From assembly GCF_023051105.1 (NCBI RefSeq), contig NZ_JALKIL010000009.1, forward strand, positions 1 through 64,000: DNA of 64,000 bases, written 5' to 3'. Each line of letters begins with the position of its first letter. Positions within the stretch are counted from its first letter, which is position 1. Origin of the DNA: Anaerobiospirillum sp. NML120449. GTDB lineage: Bacteria > Pseudomonadota > Gammaproteobacteria > Enterobacterales > Succinivibrionaceae. Position numbers and translations under genes: made by a program. Below the pieces are notes generated by a model, which had not been told where the DNA came from, made no database searches, and saw only the letters and a list, made by a program, of their open reading frames with translations. Shown here one piece after another: positions 1-9,193 of the stretch.

Positions 1-509
1 TAGAAGAACGCTGTGCGGTTCAGATCACCAGAAGCGCCTGATAAAGCTACTTTACCCTGTCGCAAGGTATGGCTTAATTATAGGCTTTTGTAGAAATATC
101 TACACCCCACACTTAAACAGTACGTACATCTGTAGCTGTACTGGGATGCGGCCACGGCATCTGTAGCTGCCCTTGGATGTTGCCCTGCTACCCTTTGGGA
201 TGACGACATCTGTGGCCGCCTGGGGCGGCGGCCTGGGATGCGGCCATGGCTCGGGCCTGGCCCAGTCGTGCCCTGGCATGTCTGGGAGACTGGAAAACAA
301 AAGGCACAGCCTGCTGTCCTGAGGGAACAGTAAGCTGTGCCTTTTATCATTCAGCAAGGGTTAGACCTGATGGCTGTCTGTTCCTCAATGGCTTAAGGTC
401 AGGCAGTCATGGTAGCAGGTCACAGGGCCATGAGCGGGCCATGGAATTGTAAATCTGAGCATGTTGCGGGTCAGTCCCGCAGCCCTTATCTCATGGCCAT
501 GGAGCTGAA
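1..509. other. gene-free stretch with degenerate repeats
   Basis: I see no convincing gene here. Between about 125 and 250 there are degenerate repeats of a unit containing 'catctgtagctg' and 'gggatgcggcca'. The short reading frames in both directions follow these repeats and have no ribosome binding site. The only clear element is the hairpin terminator at 299-345, listed separately, which serves the rubrerythrin gene. Confidence 0.6.
299..345 (-). terminator. intrinsic terminator downstream of rubrerythrin
   Basis: The arms AAAAGGCACAGC (299-310) and GCTGTGCCTTTT (334-345) form a 12-bp stem. A second inner pairing (CTGT/ACAG) extends it. The T-run on the minus strand suits termination of the rubrerythrin transcript, whose stop lies about 165 nt upstream. 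The A/T symmetry would also let it work on the plus strand. Confidence 0.75.
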
Positions 510-1085
510 TCAGTAGTCGGCGCGCAGCACTTCAAAGTGGGCCTGTGGGTGGTTACAGGCAGGGCATACCTTAGGAGCATCGGTGCTCTCATGGATAAAG
601 CCACAGTTGCGGCAGCGCCAGATAACCTTGTCATCACGGCGGAACATGGTGCCGGCCTCAAGGTGAGCCAGCAGATCACGGTACTGCTTCTCGTGCTGCT
701 TTTCAGCAATGGCAATGTTCTCCATTACGGCAGCAATCATTGGGAAGCCTTCCTCACGGGCAATGGCGGCATACTTTGGATACATGTCGGTCCATTCCTC
801 GTTTTCGCCATCAGCGGCAGCCTTGAGGTTGGCTGCAGTGTCACCGATTACGCCGGCAGGGAAAGTGGCAGTGATTTCAGTGTGACCACCCTCGAGGAAC
901 TTGAAGAGGCGCTTGGCGTGCTCCTTTTCCTGATTGGCGGTTTCTTCAAACATGGCAGAAATCAGAACATAGCCTTCGTTCTTGGCTACGGAGGCATAGT
1001 AGTTGTAGCGGTTACGGGCCTGAGACTCACCGATAAAGGCGGTTAAGATGTTCTTTTCAGTTTGAGTACCCTTTAAGCTTGGCAT
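510..1085 (-). CDS. rubrerythrin
   Basis: Rubrerythrin is a non-haem diiron peroxidase that reduces hydrogen peroxide in the cytoplasm of anaerobes and microaerophiles, taking electrons through its rubredoxin domain. The 191-aa product has the usual two parts. An N-terminal ferritin-like four-helix domain carries Glu/His ligand motifs (GESQAR near residue 20, the EExxNQEKEH stretch and a second ENxxxxEKQH stretch). A C-terminal rubredoxin domain has two CxxC knuckles (CRNC and CPAC). The length is typical of the family. The start was placed at the Met of MPSLKG because AGGAG lies just upstream at 1091-1096. A further 15 upstream codons are open but have no Shine-Dalgarno. The gene is monocistronic with its own terminator at 299-345. 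It suggests an anaerobic lifestyle with exposure to oxidative stress. Confidence 0.95.
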   Translation of the reverse strand: MPSLKGTQTEKNILTAFIGESQARNRYNYYASVAKNEGYVLISAMFEETANQEKEHAKRLFKFLEGGHTEITATFPAGVIGDTAANLKAAADGENEEWTDMYPKYAAIAREEGFPMIAAVMENIAIAEKQHEKQYRDLLAHLEAGTMFRRDDKVIWRCRNCGFIHESTDAPKVCPACNHPQAHFEVLRADY

Positions 1086-1594
1086 AACACTCTCCTTACT
1101 AAAGACCGACGTATTCAGGCTGTCAATCATCAGTACAGGCAGAGCCCGTACCTCCGGAATATAAGCTTAGTGCCCTGCATGCTGCAGGCATATCATGGCC
1201 AGCGTGCATGACTCTGTCACTGTGCGGCCAGTACGCCATGGGGCGGATAAAGGTTCAGCACATTCGTGATATCAGCTGCCCTCTGAGGTGAGGCCAGGGC
1301 TGAACCGCAGACCTGCTCAGGTTACTGCTTACAGGCGGCTGATGAATTCCGGTCATATATGCATCCTGACCCTGGCTGTATTGCGGCAAACGTTGTCATA
1401 ACCCTGCACAGGACAGTCAGGGCAGAGGCCAGCCGGGAGGCTCAGGCAGCATATGCTTTACAGATCCTGAAAGTTAAGAACTGACAGCCATTGACAGATC
1501 CTGACGTGGACAGATGCCAGGGCAGCTGATCAGTTCTCATGATGTGATACAAATATCCAACATTACCGGGCTTATGTCAACTGAAAAATTGTGA

Positions 1595-1618
1595 CTTTAT
1601 CATTTCAGAATGATAAAG
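1595..1618. repeat. perfect 10-bp inverted repeat, possible operator
   Basis: CTTTATCATT and AATGATAAAG flank the 4-base loop TCAG, giving an AT-rich perfect dyad in otherwise GC-rich DNA. No T-run follows, so it is not an obvious terminator. It could be a repressor or activator operator upstream of the divergently reading rubrerythrin gene, about 500 bp away. The factor is unknown. Confidence 0.4.
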
Positions 1619-2339
1619 GCTTAAAAACGCCATTCACCTGGAACAGCAGGACAAAGTGCGTGTCACTACAGCTGTATATAAGTTATAAATAACGTAAATA
1701 TCAGCTTTATATCAGTGCCGAAAGGCCAGTGACAGCCCGTTGACATGTGTGGGTGCTGGTTTTAAAGCCATAAGGAAAAATTTGGGACTTAAGTAAATAA
1801 TATGATTAAGTCAGTACTAACACTGGGAGATTTTCACTTGTTCACAGGTAATATTTCAGCTACTTAATAGCTAAATTGAGCTTAGTTGAAATATGCAGAC
1901 CGCAGCTCTCTGAAGACCATCAAGAGGCGGATCAACATCTGTCTTAAGATCGGATGTTAAGGCAGGCCATGGCATTGCTGAGCATGCCTCTATGAGCGTG
2001 CCTTTGCTGGCTGACGACTGGTGCGGCGGAGCTGAAGTCCGGTCAGGAAGGGATAAGTAAAGGTACGTCAGGGAAAGGAAGGGCAGGAAAAAGAAGGGCA
2101 CTGTACGACCGTGAAAGGACACGAAAGAAAAGAAAGGAAAGCTACGGCAGGTAAAGAGAAGGAACGACACGGCAGGAAAAGAATAGTAAAGCAAGGAAAA
2201 GCACATTACGTCAGGGCTGCAATTAAGGGTAGATCTGACTGTCTGTAATATATGGAGGCTTAAGCCCTCAGTGGCCGAATCGCCTTTGGTCAGGCAGCCC
2301 AAAGGCTGGGGCGATGCCATGCATAAGCGGGCATACGGC

Positions 2340-2510
2340 TTAATGGAGGACGCAGGTAGTTAAGTGGTTTAATGGAGCCGCTGGGAATTAAGCTGTCTAA
2401 TGGAGCAGGCTGGGAGTTAAGCGGTTTGATGGAGCAGGATGGGAGTTAAGCGGTCTAATGGAGCCTGCTTGGAATTTAGCGGTTTGATGGAGCTGCTGGG
2501 AATTAAGCGA
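2340..2510. repeat. 28-29 bp tandem repeat, about six copies
   Basis: Degenerate head-to-tail copies of a unit such as 'ttaagcggtttgatggagca' plus 8-9 further bases can be read through this stretch. Copies differ at several positions and in length (28 or 29 bp), so a frame is not conserved. This argues for a non-coding minisatellite rather than a repeat protein. Confidence 0.75.
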
Positions 2511-2709
2511 AGCCGTGATGTGCGCGGCCTCTATGGCTGCCACTATGGTGTTCTGTGGACTGTATTCAGGTGGCATGGTCAGTAATGGGACAGGCCAGGC
2601 AGGACCGGGAATGTGGTTGCGGGCCATATTGATGCTGAAAAATATCGCAAAGCGCGCAGGCAGGCCGTTACGGCGGACGCCAGGTTAAATATTTTTTAAG
2701 CTCTTGTTG

Positions 2710-2738
2710 TTGACAGTCTGATATCACCTACCTATAAT
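2710..2738 (+). promoter_or_regulatory. perfect sigma-70 promoter of the tRNA-Pro cluster
   Basis: TTGACA at 2710-2715 and TATAAT at 2733-2738 both match consensus exactly, with the ideal 17-bp spacer. The predicted start at about 2745 lies just ahead of the first tRNA at 2748. The strength suits stable-RNA transcription. Confidence 0.93.
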
Positions 2739-2747
2739 GTGCGCCAT

Positions 2748-2824
2748 CGGTGATTAGCGCAGTCCGGTAGCGCAACTGCTTTGGGAGCAGTGGGTCGTAG
2801 GTTCGAATCCTACATCACCGACCA
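2748..2824 (+). tRNA. tRNA-Pro (UGG), copy 1
   Basis: The 77-nt cloverleaf has acceptor arms CGGTGAT and ATCACCG, the T-loop GGTTCGAATCC, the anticodon UGG in loop CTTTGGGAG, and an encoded CCA tail. The UGG anticodon reads proline codons. It starts about 3 nt after the predicted transcription start and is the first of three identical copies that share one promoter and one terminator. Confidence 0.97.
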
Positions 2825-2853
2825 GCTCTTCATGAGTGAACAGACAATAAGAT

Positions 2854-2930
2854 CGGTGATTAGCGCAGTCCGGTAGCGCAACTGCTTTGGGAGCAGTGGG
2901 TCGTAGGTTCGAATCCTACATCACCGACCA
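2854..2930 (+). tRNA. tRNA-Pro (UGG), copy 2
   Basis: This copy is identical in sequence to the first, again with encoded CCA. The 29-nt spacer before it resembles the spacer before copy 3, so the array arose by tandem duplication of gene plus spacer. Confidence 0.97.
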
Positions 2931-2958
2931 GTTCTTCATGAGGGACAGACAATGAGAT

Positions 2959-3035
2959 CGGTGATTAGCGCAGTCCGGTAGCGCAACTGCTTTGGGAGCA
3001 GTGGGTCGTAGGTTCGAATCCTACATCACCGACCA
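2959..3035 (+). tRNA. tRNA-Pro (UGG), copy 3
   Basis: The last of the three identical copies, with encoded CCA. It is followed within 15 nt by an intrinsic terminator, so all three are presumably cut from one precursor. Confidence 0.97.
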
Positions 3036-3047
3036 TTTCGCATTAAG

Positions 3048-3069
3048 GGCACCGCAAGGTGCTTTTTTT
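3048..3069 (+). terminator. terminator of the tRNA-Pro operon
   Basis: GCACC, a GCAA tetraloop and GGTGC form a short GC-rich hairpin (3049-3062) followed directly by seven T residues (3063-3069). It lies just downstream of the third tRNA. Confidence 0.92.
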
Positions 3070-3249
3070 GTGCCCTTTTCCCGCCCTCAGGACCGTCGTT
3101 CCTGATATTTACGCGATTTTTTCGGCACTCCTGCAGTTCACTCAAGGCCATAAGGCCAATTCCCCGCACTCACTTCACAACACTGTTTTTCCCAGCTGAT
3201 CCCCACCTGGCAGGACTGCTTTCTGGCCGCTGCGCGATCATCGCATGCA

Positions 3250-3295
3250 CCCTTGCCATTGCCCTTGCCCTTGCCATTGCCATTGCTCTTATCTT
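3250..3295. repeat. hexanucleotide microsatellite (TTGCCM)n
   Basis: A run of about seven imperfect 6-bp units (ttgcca/ttgccc/ttgctc) lies in the spacer between the tRNA operon and the arsenate reductase-like gene. The 3070-3334 spacer holds nothing else that I recognise. Confidence 0.6.
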
Positions 3296-3334
3296 GTCCC
3301 ATGAGAGTTTGTCTGGCGCTGGGGGCCGTAAACG

Positions 3335-3871
3335 CTATGGGCTGGTGATGACAATGGAGGCGGCCAGCTGTCTTATTTTGTGCTCAATACTGTCAATGGT
3401 GTGGTTGAAGAAGTCGTCATCATGGCCTGAAGGATCCTCAAGACCCCAGTCGAACAGATACTTATGCGGCACTGATGGGCAGGCAACATTGCAGCCCATG
3501 GTAATGACAATATCAATGGCAGGAAGCTCTGCTACCAGCTTGCTGCGCTGCCCCTTAGCCTCCATGTCTATACCGTAGCGTGCCTTGACCAGACGTACGG
3601 CATCCTGGTTAATCCTGTCCTTGAGCTCAGTGCCGGCGCTTACGGACTCAAAGCTGGCGCTGGCCAGCAGTTTTCCCAGAGCCTCGGCTATCTGGGAACG
3701 ACAGGAATTGTGCACACAGACAAAAGCCACTACCGGCCTGTGGTCAAAAGTAAGGCGCGTGTTTTCACCGGCACTGCTTTCAGATTTGTCCTGCAGGGGC
3801 GCTGCCGTGGCTGATCTCGTGCTGGAGGCTGTAGCGGAGCAAGGGCAATTGTGCTGTTCAGAATTATCCAT
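3335..3871 (-). CDS. arsC: thioredoxin-type arsenate reductase / LMW phosphatase
   Basis: The product belongs to the low-molecular-weight tyrosine phosphatase fold, which in the ArsC branch reduces arsenate to arsenite using a cysteine relay recycled by thioredoxin. The P-loop CVHNSCR gives Cys52 and Arg58. The MGCNVACP stretch supplies Cys127 and Cys131, and DWGLEDP (Asp141) is the acid loop. These match the ArsC branch better than protein-tyrosine phosphatases. Unusually, the first 44 residues form a Ser/Thr/Ala-rich extension not seen in standard 130-140 aa ArsC. No alternative start codon precedes the P-loop, and AGGAAG lies 5-10 bases before the ATG. There is no arsB, acr3 or arsR beside it, so the physiological substrate is uncertain. 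No terminator was seen after the stop. Confidence 0.88.
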   Translation of the reverse strand: MDNSEQHNCPCSATASSTRSATAAPLQDKSESSAGENTRLTFDHRPVVAFVCVHNSCRSQIAEALGKLLASASFESVSAGTELKDRINQDAVRLVKARYGIDMEAKGQRSKLVAELPAIDIVITMGCNVACPSVPHKYLFDWGLEDPSGHDDDFFNHTIDSIEHKIRQLAASIVITSP

Positions 3872-4375
3872 ATGTTCTTCCTGGTACTGGTGGTAGTGTT
3901 GGCACTGGTGGTATGGTTTATGTCCCGGCGCGGGCGCTGACAGCGATAAATTAGCAGGCTGAAAGGGCCTGGTATGCTGAATGTGCCATGCCAGAGGCCC
4001 TTACTGAAGCTGGACCTGCAGGCAGGAACAGCTGGCGCTGCTGCCGTGTTCCGCTGCCTTGTCAGCCAGCTTGCATGGCCGTGGCGGTCACTGAGTGTGC
4101 TGTCAGCCTGGCGGTACCGCGCCGGCCAGGCAGACAGGGGCATGGTAATCTGCTGGGGCTGTGCCAGGATGACAGACATGCAGTGCCGGGACGTAAGACA
4201 GGCAGTGCCGGGTACCGGGCCTTGCCGGGACAGCCTTTGCTGTCCTGGGCGGGGCCAGGGGGATTTGCCGGGCATATAAATGCCACAGCCCCGCAACGGA
4301 ATCATTACGGGGCTGTGTGCGGCGCAGCCGGCTGAGCGTGAGCTCAGCGGCCTGCGTGAAACGGGAGCTTAAAGC
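3872..4375. other. gene-free spacer with hairpins behind fabA
   Basis: Several overlapping reading frames exist on both strands but none has a start signal or recognisable product. The useful content is two hairpins downstream of fabA, at 4284-4317 and 4331-4348. Confidence 0.5.
4284..4317 (-). terminator. possible fabA terminator hairpin
   Basis: CACAGCCCCG (4284-4293) pairs with CGGGGCTGTG (4308-4317) in a 10-bp GC-rich stem about 60 nt past the fabA stop. Only a weak T-containing sequence follows on the minus strand, so the stem may protect the 3' end or act with Rho rather than be a classical terminator. A second, smaller stem (GCTGAGC-GTGA-GCTCAGC, 4331-4348) lies between it and the gene. 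Confidence 0.5.
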
Positions 4376-4906
4376 TTAGTCCTTCTGTGGAGGAACCAGA
4401 CCTACCTGGAGATCTTCGGCAGTGTAGATAAGCTGGTCGTCAACCAGAACCTTGCCGTCTGCAACGCCCATGATGAGCTTGCCGCGCTCGATAATGCGCT
4501 TCATATCGATGATGTAAGTTACCTTCTTGCAGTCAGGCAGAACCTCACCCTTGAACTTTACGGTCTTTACGCCCAGAGCACGACCCTTGCCCGGACCGCC
4601 GCGCCAGCCCAGGAAGAAGCCAACCAGCTGCCACATGGCATCAAGGCCCAGACAGCCAGGCATAACTGGATCACCTGGGAAGTGGCATTCAAAGAACCAC
4701 AGCTCCGGAGTGATGTCGAGTTCGGCAGTGATCTGACCGAGACCATGTTCGCCATCATCAGCACGGATAGAGGTAATGCGATCAAACATCAGCATGTTTG
4801 GAGCTGGTAACTGGCTGTTGCCCTTACCGAATAATTCGCCACGAGAGCATGCTAAAAGATCTTCTTTGGAAAAGGAATGAACGCCACGTTCAAGCAGTGA
4901 TGCCAT
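4376..4906 (-). CDS. fabA: 3-hydroxydecanoyl-ACP dehydratase/isomerase FabA
   Basis: FabA dehydrates 3-hydroxyacyl-ACP and isomerises trans-2- to cis-3-decenoyl-ACP, the branch point to unsaturated fatty acids in the cytoplasmic type II pathway. The 176-aa protein carries the full active site in a single hot-dog fold: His75 in the [13 protein letters not shown] stretch and Asp89 in GLDAMWQ, corresponding to His70 and Asp84 of E. coli. The length is close to E. coli FabA (172 aa). The start is fixed by AGGAG about 7 nt before the ATG. It stands alone with no fabB beside it. The presence of FabA limits the host to bacteria that use the FabA/FabB route, in keeping with a gammaproteobacterium. 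Confidence 0.97.
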   Translation of the reverse strand: MASLLERGVHSFSKEDLLACSRGELFGKGNSQLPAPNMLMFDRITSIRADDGEHGLGQITAELDITPELWFFECHFPGDPVMPGCLGLDAMWQLVGFFLGWRGGPGKGRALGVKTVKFKGEVLPDCKKVTYIIDMKRIIERGKLIMGVADGKVLVDDQLIYTAEDLQVGLVPPQKD

Positions 4907-6016
4907 TTGTTACTCCTGTTAGTCTCACGACTCATATCCGCTTTACTTAAGCTCCAGCACAGACGCGGAGCATGCTGGCAGACGGATATATAACCATTGC
5001 GTGTCCCGGTCCGGCCGGCTGATGCCGACCCGGTGCACCGCACCGTCAATACCGCCTTACTGACACCAAGCTCAGTATTCAGTAAGCGACCAGGGCAGGA
5101 GGCTGCCTCATACACGACCGGCCTGTACCATGGTCTGTCAGCCCGTCTAAAAGCGCCTGTATCAGGCTTTTATGGCTCTGAGCAGCCCCGGGCAGGCTCA
5201 CGCAAAAAACTCAAACAGTATAGCACAAGCCCTGCCCGCCACTTAAACAAATTGCACGCCCCGCCCTTATCTGTCAGCAGCTTCAGGTACCGCACCCAAC
5301 GCCCCTAATGCCCGGAGACACCACCACCACCGCAAGGTAAGACAACACAGCTGTTATCAGCCGTGCCACGCCCAGCCTGGCACAGCAAGGTCGAGCCGGG
5401 CCCTGCCACGGATTAGCACGCCGTGCAGCGTAGTGCTGCTCCCTGCAACACCGTGCTGCGCCTTGCAACGGCATAGCACGCCGTGCCGCGTTGTGCCGCG
5501 TCGCAGGATGATGCCTGGCACTGCACTGGTATCTGCCGGGCTGTCAAAATGGCATGCGTGTGCGGCTGGCCGTGCTCGGCTGGTTTCCGGGACAACATCA
5601 GGTTTGGGTTCTGTTCTCTTAGATCATGCGCCATATTTGTGAGCCTGGTTATTAAGACGAAATGGATTGGTGGGACTTTCCCGGACGGGCCGGGACGCTA
5701 CTGACCTGCAGGCAGCACAGGTCCCATGAAGCCTCATGGACAGGCAGGTATTCAATAGCACTGGGATCGGGGCTGTACCTGGACTGGCACTGGAAAGTAC
5801 TGCAAAGGAGCTTTGCTATAAGCCCTTGCTGCCCGGACTGTTGTGGCGTGGGAAGAGAACTGTGCAGGAGAGTCCTGGCGGCACAGCATGGGGCGGGTGC
5901 TCATAAGCGGGCATGGATGGGGCTTGTGGCAATGCCGCCGGGATGGGATGGGATGGGATGGGCGTGGCGGGGCCGGGAATTTCCAGGTTGCAGCTTCGTG
6001 GTACTTTTGTCAGGGC
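4907..6016. other. gene-free stretch, GC-rich degenerate repeats
   Basis: No supported gene. At about 5400-5510 a degenerate series of 'gcgtagtgctgctccctgcaac'-like segments occurs (CGTGC/TGC-rich, spaced about 30-40 bp). A G-quadruplex motif lies at 5940-5962. Reading frames of 70-170 codons are open on both strands but lack start signals. Confidence 0.55.
5940..5962 (+). other. G-quadruplex motif (GGGAT repeat)
   Basis: Five GGG runs separated by AT only make a textbook intramolecular G4 pattern with 2-nt loops. It is also a pentanucleotide microsatellite that could vary in copy number. Confidence 0.75.
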
Positions 6017-6151
6017 AAAAAAAATCGAGAGTCACGCCTCATCTGCTGGCGCGCCATGGAGGCACTGAGATGTGGGTAACTCTCGACACAATCACTACGG
6101 TTTTAATTTTTGAGTACGAACGGAAGTTTTTTTCTTCAGTTCTTAATAGTA
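6017..6151 (-). ncRNA. candidate small RNA with long terminal hairpin
   Basis: On the minus strand a TATAAT box (6163-6158) precedes about 70 nt of AU-rich, single-strand-like sequence. This is followed by a long hairpin: TCGAGAGT and ACTCTCGA (6079-6086 with 6025-6032) at the base, GCCTC/GAGGC in the middle and the palindrome TGGCGCGCCA at the tip. Eight T residues (6024-6017) follow. A complete promoter-to-terminator unit of about 135 nt with no reading frame fits a Hfq-type sRNA. The weakness is that no good -35 box lies 16-18 bp upstream. Its neighbour, on the same strand and upstream of it, is crp, which ends with its own terminator, so this is not the crp 3' end. I cannot assign it to a known sRNA family. 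Confidence 0.45.
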
Positions 6152-6564
6152 ATTGGCATTATAACTGGTTGGCCTGAAATTAGCTAGTATGCGCGCCACA
6201 AATAGCTGCAGTATTGTAAATTAGGCCTGATTTTTAAGCCCCAGTGCACATTTTGGGCATTTTTCAGCAGTTACGACTGTATGGCAGACACTGTCATCAG
6301 TCGCTTTTACGTGTTGCGCGGTCACAAAGGATCTCTGTTATGCCCGGCCTGTCCCCTCATGGGCATTCATGGTTATGAGCATGAGTATAAGCAGGGGCGG
6401 GATGAGCCAGGTACGGCCAGGTTGCAGGACCATGGTCGGGCTCAAGCGTTTCGTGGTGGTTCGGGCCCTGGCATCGCAGGGCAGGTGGGTTATGGTGCCA
6501 TGGCGGGGCACGCCCTGCAGGCCGACCAGCCCGGCCTTGCGAACCGGGACGGTTGCCTGGTCAG

Positions 6565-6598
6565 AAAAAAGCCCGGCTGACATGAGCCGGGCTTTTTT
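6565..6598 (-). terminator. crp terminator (bidirectional)
   Basis: GCCCGGCT and AGCCGGGC flank a 6-nt loop and are bounded by A6 and T6, giving a symmetric intrinsic terminator. It sits 20 nt past the crp stop codon. Confidence 0.93.
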
Positions 6599-6618
6599 CG
6601 AGCAGACGCTGACGTTTA

Positions 6619-7254
6619 TCAGCGGGTGCCGTAAACCACAATGGTCTTGCCGTGGGCGTGGATGAGGTGGTTTTCCTCCATCATCTTGAGAATACGGCCT
6701 ACGGTCTCACGGGAACAGCCTACAATCTGGCCGATTTCCTGACGGGTGATCTTAATCTGCATACCATCAGGGTGGGTCATGGCCTCAGGCTGGTGAGCCA
6801 GGTTGAGCAGAGTCTTGGCAATGCGGCCGGTAACGTCCAGGAATGCAAGGTTGCCTACCTTCTTGGAGGTATCAGCAAGGCGGACGGCCATCTGGGAAGC
6901 AAGGCGCATCAGAATCTCAGGGTTTACCTGTACGAGCTGCTTGAACTTGTTATAGGAAACCTCGGCAATCTCACAGCTGGTCTTGGCCTTAACCCATGCA
7001 GTACGTACCGGATTCTCCTCGGACTCATTGAAAAGACCAAGCTCGCCGATAAAGTCGCCCTGGTTGAGATAGGTGAGAATCATCTCATGGCCGTCATGAT
7101 CCTTGATGAGGACCACCACAGTGCCCTTGACGATGTAGTACAGGGTCTCAGCCTTTTCTCCGGCATGGATAATAGTGCTTTTCTGTGAGTACTTGTGAAT
7201 ATGACACTGACTTACAAACCAGCTGATAGTGCTGTCAGAAGGTGGCTTAACCAT
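6619..7254 (-). CDS. crp: cAMP receptor protein
   Basis: CRP is the cAMP-dependent dimeric global regulator that binds TGTGA-N6-TCACA sites and recruits RNA polymerase. The 211-aa protein aligns with E. coli CRP (210 aa) from [11 protein letters not shown] to the terminal VVYGTR. The cyclic-nucleotide jelly-roll includes FIGELGLF, the dimer helix follows, and the C-terminal helix-turn-helix is [16 protein letters not shown]. The recognition helix Arg-Glu-Thr-Val-Gly-Arg is unchanged, so its DNA specificity should equal that of E. coli. The only length difference is about two extra residues near [11 protein letters not shown]. It is monocistronic and ends at a strong terminator. Three CRP-like sites occur at 37718-37882 in this window. 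No cya gene is in view. Confidence 0.98.
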   Translation of the reverse strand: MVKPPSDSTISWFVSQCHIHKYSQKSTIIHAGEKAETLYYIVKGTVVVLIKDHDGHEMILTYLNQGDFIGELGLFNESEENPVRTAWVKAKTSCEIAEVSYNKFKQLVQVNPEILMRLASQMAVRLADTSKKVGNLAFLDVTGRIAKTLLNLAHQPEAMTHPDGMQIKITRQEIGQIVGCSRETVGRILKMMEENHLIHAHGKTIVVYGTR

Positions 7255-9000
7255 AATTCAAACCTTAATCGTGAGCTGCCGCCATGTACAGGCCATACGG
7301 CTGCCTGATTTATTTAGTCTTTGTAACAGTGGTCTGCTGCGGTCTGTGCCGTCTGCAGGGTGCACATATTACGCTATAACTGTCCATAGGCTGTGAGCAA
7401 AAGGCATTCATGGCCATCGCAAGGATGCTCATGATCTCTCCTGCCAACGTCTGGCACGTTACCCTAAATGCTGTAATAAGGCTATTACATATCAGTGTGG
7501 CCAATGGATTCATGAGTTTTGACAGGGTGACTGCAGCAGCCTCTGCCATGGGCCTCAGGCCTGATGAACAGACTGCCGATAAGCCGTGCCCTGCACAGCA
7601 GGATCATATGCTCTGAGAGCTGATCGCTGTCTCTTATCTGTCCCTTTAGGGGTATGCAATACTGCAGGCATTTAACGTGCCACTTCAGGTTCACAACGCA
7701 CTGTAACAGAGGCGGTTTATCCTTGCTGCACCGTGATCTGCCATGCTCGTAAGAGCTCCTGCTCATCAGGCTGCTGCCCACAGGGGAGCACTGCCCCTGA
7801 GGTCATCATGGTACAAAAGGTAAGAAAGCCTGTCTGAATGCGGGGCTTACAGACTCCATCATGGAAGGTATGTCTCTCCTGCAGCAGTAGCTGCCCGGTT
7901 TGTTTGCTGAGCTTTGCGGGACAAAAAGATCAGGATGTTTAGTGAAAAGGCAGATAATCCTGTTTTCAAAATAGCATCAAAAAGCGCTTTGTACACGCCA
8001 GGTGATGAAAATGCTCTCCGGAGGTGTCAGAAAGTTACTGTCAATATACTCTAATGTGACGGTATTTTAAGCTGTGTATCCGGAAAATATAGCAGGCGCA
8101 GATGACACAGTTAAGACTACGCCTGAATTCATAATACAACTTTTCTCCAGCCAATGGTACCGGATGCAGGGCTCATGTGTGCAATATTTGCCAATGTGGT
8201 CAGATATTTACAGCATTTGCAGGATCCCAGTCAAAGCCCGTCGTTACGGGCCCCACTTATGACCCCATGCTTTTGAAAAATGCGCAATTTTCAGTATCAG
8301 CGCTGTATCTAATGCACGTGCACGGCACACTGTGTGCCAAAAAGCCCGGCGCCCGCAAATCTCTGTCCCTCCTGCTGGCCCAGTCACCAGGATTTTCCTG
8401 TCTGTTACCCGGGCTTAAAGCCCCAGAATAATGCCCTGATTACCGGGCTTACTTTGCCAGGCACGGCGGGCTTTTTACCTGATAAAGCCCGTAATTACCG
8501 CTCGGAAGCAGGCACGCAGGTGGGCCGGGCCGATCTCAAAGATCGGCCCTGATACCGCTCATAAGCTCATGCGGCCCACAATGATTTTCAGGCCACCAGC
8601 CGGGGAGCAGAGCGGTCTTACCGTGCACCGTAAACGTTGCAGGAGTGCACGGTTATGGTACCGGTATGGCTGTGGCTGTGGCACTGGCTGTTGCCAGTGC
8701 TGGTATGCATATAAAGGGAATGCAGGGCACATGCTGGAGCGCTGAATACCATGGAGCATGGCTGGTCATTGGGCTGCCTGATGCAGGCGATCCTTAATCT
8801 GCGCTCTGGCTGCGCTATGGCTGCGCCCAGTATGAGCCCTGACTGGTCCCTGACTGCGCTCTTGCCTGTCCCTGTATGGGCCCCTTGCCTGAGCCAGGAG
8901 GCGGAAATATCGTGTCTGGCGGCCATGAAGAGATGTGGGGAGCCGGGCGCGGTGCAGGGCGGTGGGGCGCTGAGCCTGCCCTGTTCTGTTAAAAGTAAAA
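7255..9000. other. gene-free stretch with scattered hairpins
   Basis: I see no supported gene in 1.7 kb. It contains a perfect 9-bp stem, GGGCCGATC-TCAAA-GATCGGCCC, at 8527-8549. A second stem, CGGGCTTT/AAAGCCCG, lies at 8467-8491. Neither has a T-run. Between 8330 and 8500 the motif 'ccgggctt' recurs several times in both orientations, suggesting a small dispersed palindromic repeat. Confidence 0.5.
8467..8549. repeat. two GC-rich hairpins, REP-like
   Basis: CGGGCTTT (8467-8474) pairs with AAAGCCCG (8484-8491), and GGGCCGATC (8527-8535) pairs with GATCGGCCC (8541-8549). They are not followed by T-runs and stand far from any gene end, so they look like REP-type palindromes rather than terminators. 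Confidence 0.45.
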
Positions 9001-9035
9001 GAGCCTTTGCCGGGAGCTGGTCCTGGCAAAGGCTC
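9001..9035 (-). terminator. terminator of the three-gene operon
   Basis: GAGCCTTTGCC (9001-9011) pairs with GGCAAAGGCTC (9025-9035) in an 11-bp stem. On the minus strand TTTTACTTTT follows directly. It lies about 160 nt beyond the stop of the 1735-aa gene and closes the operon. Confidence 0.85.
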
Positions 9036-9193
9036 TTATATCTTCTCATGGTAATGAGACCTGCGGCGCGGCCGCAGCGACCGGGCGGCCGCTGCGCTGA
9101 CCTGGTGTACCCGTAGCGGGCAGGTCACGGCCCTGAGCGCGTTGCGGTCAGGGCTCGGACCAGTGCGGTACGGTGCGGTACGGTATGGGCGGT

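Larger units (their letters stand above)
1086..2709. other. gene-free stretch, repeats and purine-rich tract
   Basis: There is no supported gene in these 1.6 kb. It holds a perfect dyad at 1595-1618 and a strongly purine-biased tract on the plus strand at about 2040-2200 (many GGAAAG/AGGAA runs). A 28-29 bp tandem repeat follows at about 2340-2510. A 149-codon minus-strand frame over the purine-rich tract has a skewed Phe/Ser/Leu composition and no start signal, so I did not call it. Confidence 0.6.

Noticed and set aside
537..1046. 169-codon plus-strand frame
   Set aside because: It is the antisense shadow of the rubrerythrin gene.
1871..2320. 149-codon minus-strand frame
   Set aside because: It lies over a purine-rich tract, has skewed Phe/Ser/Leu content and no ribosome binding site.
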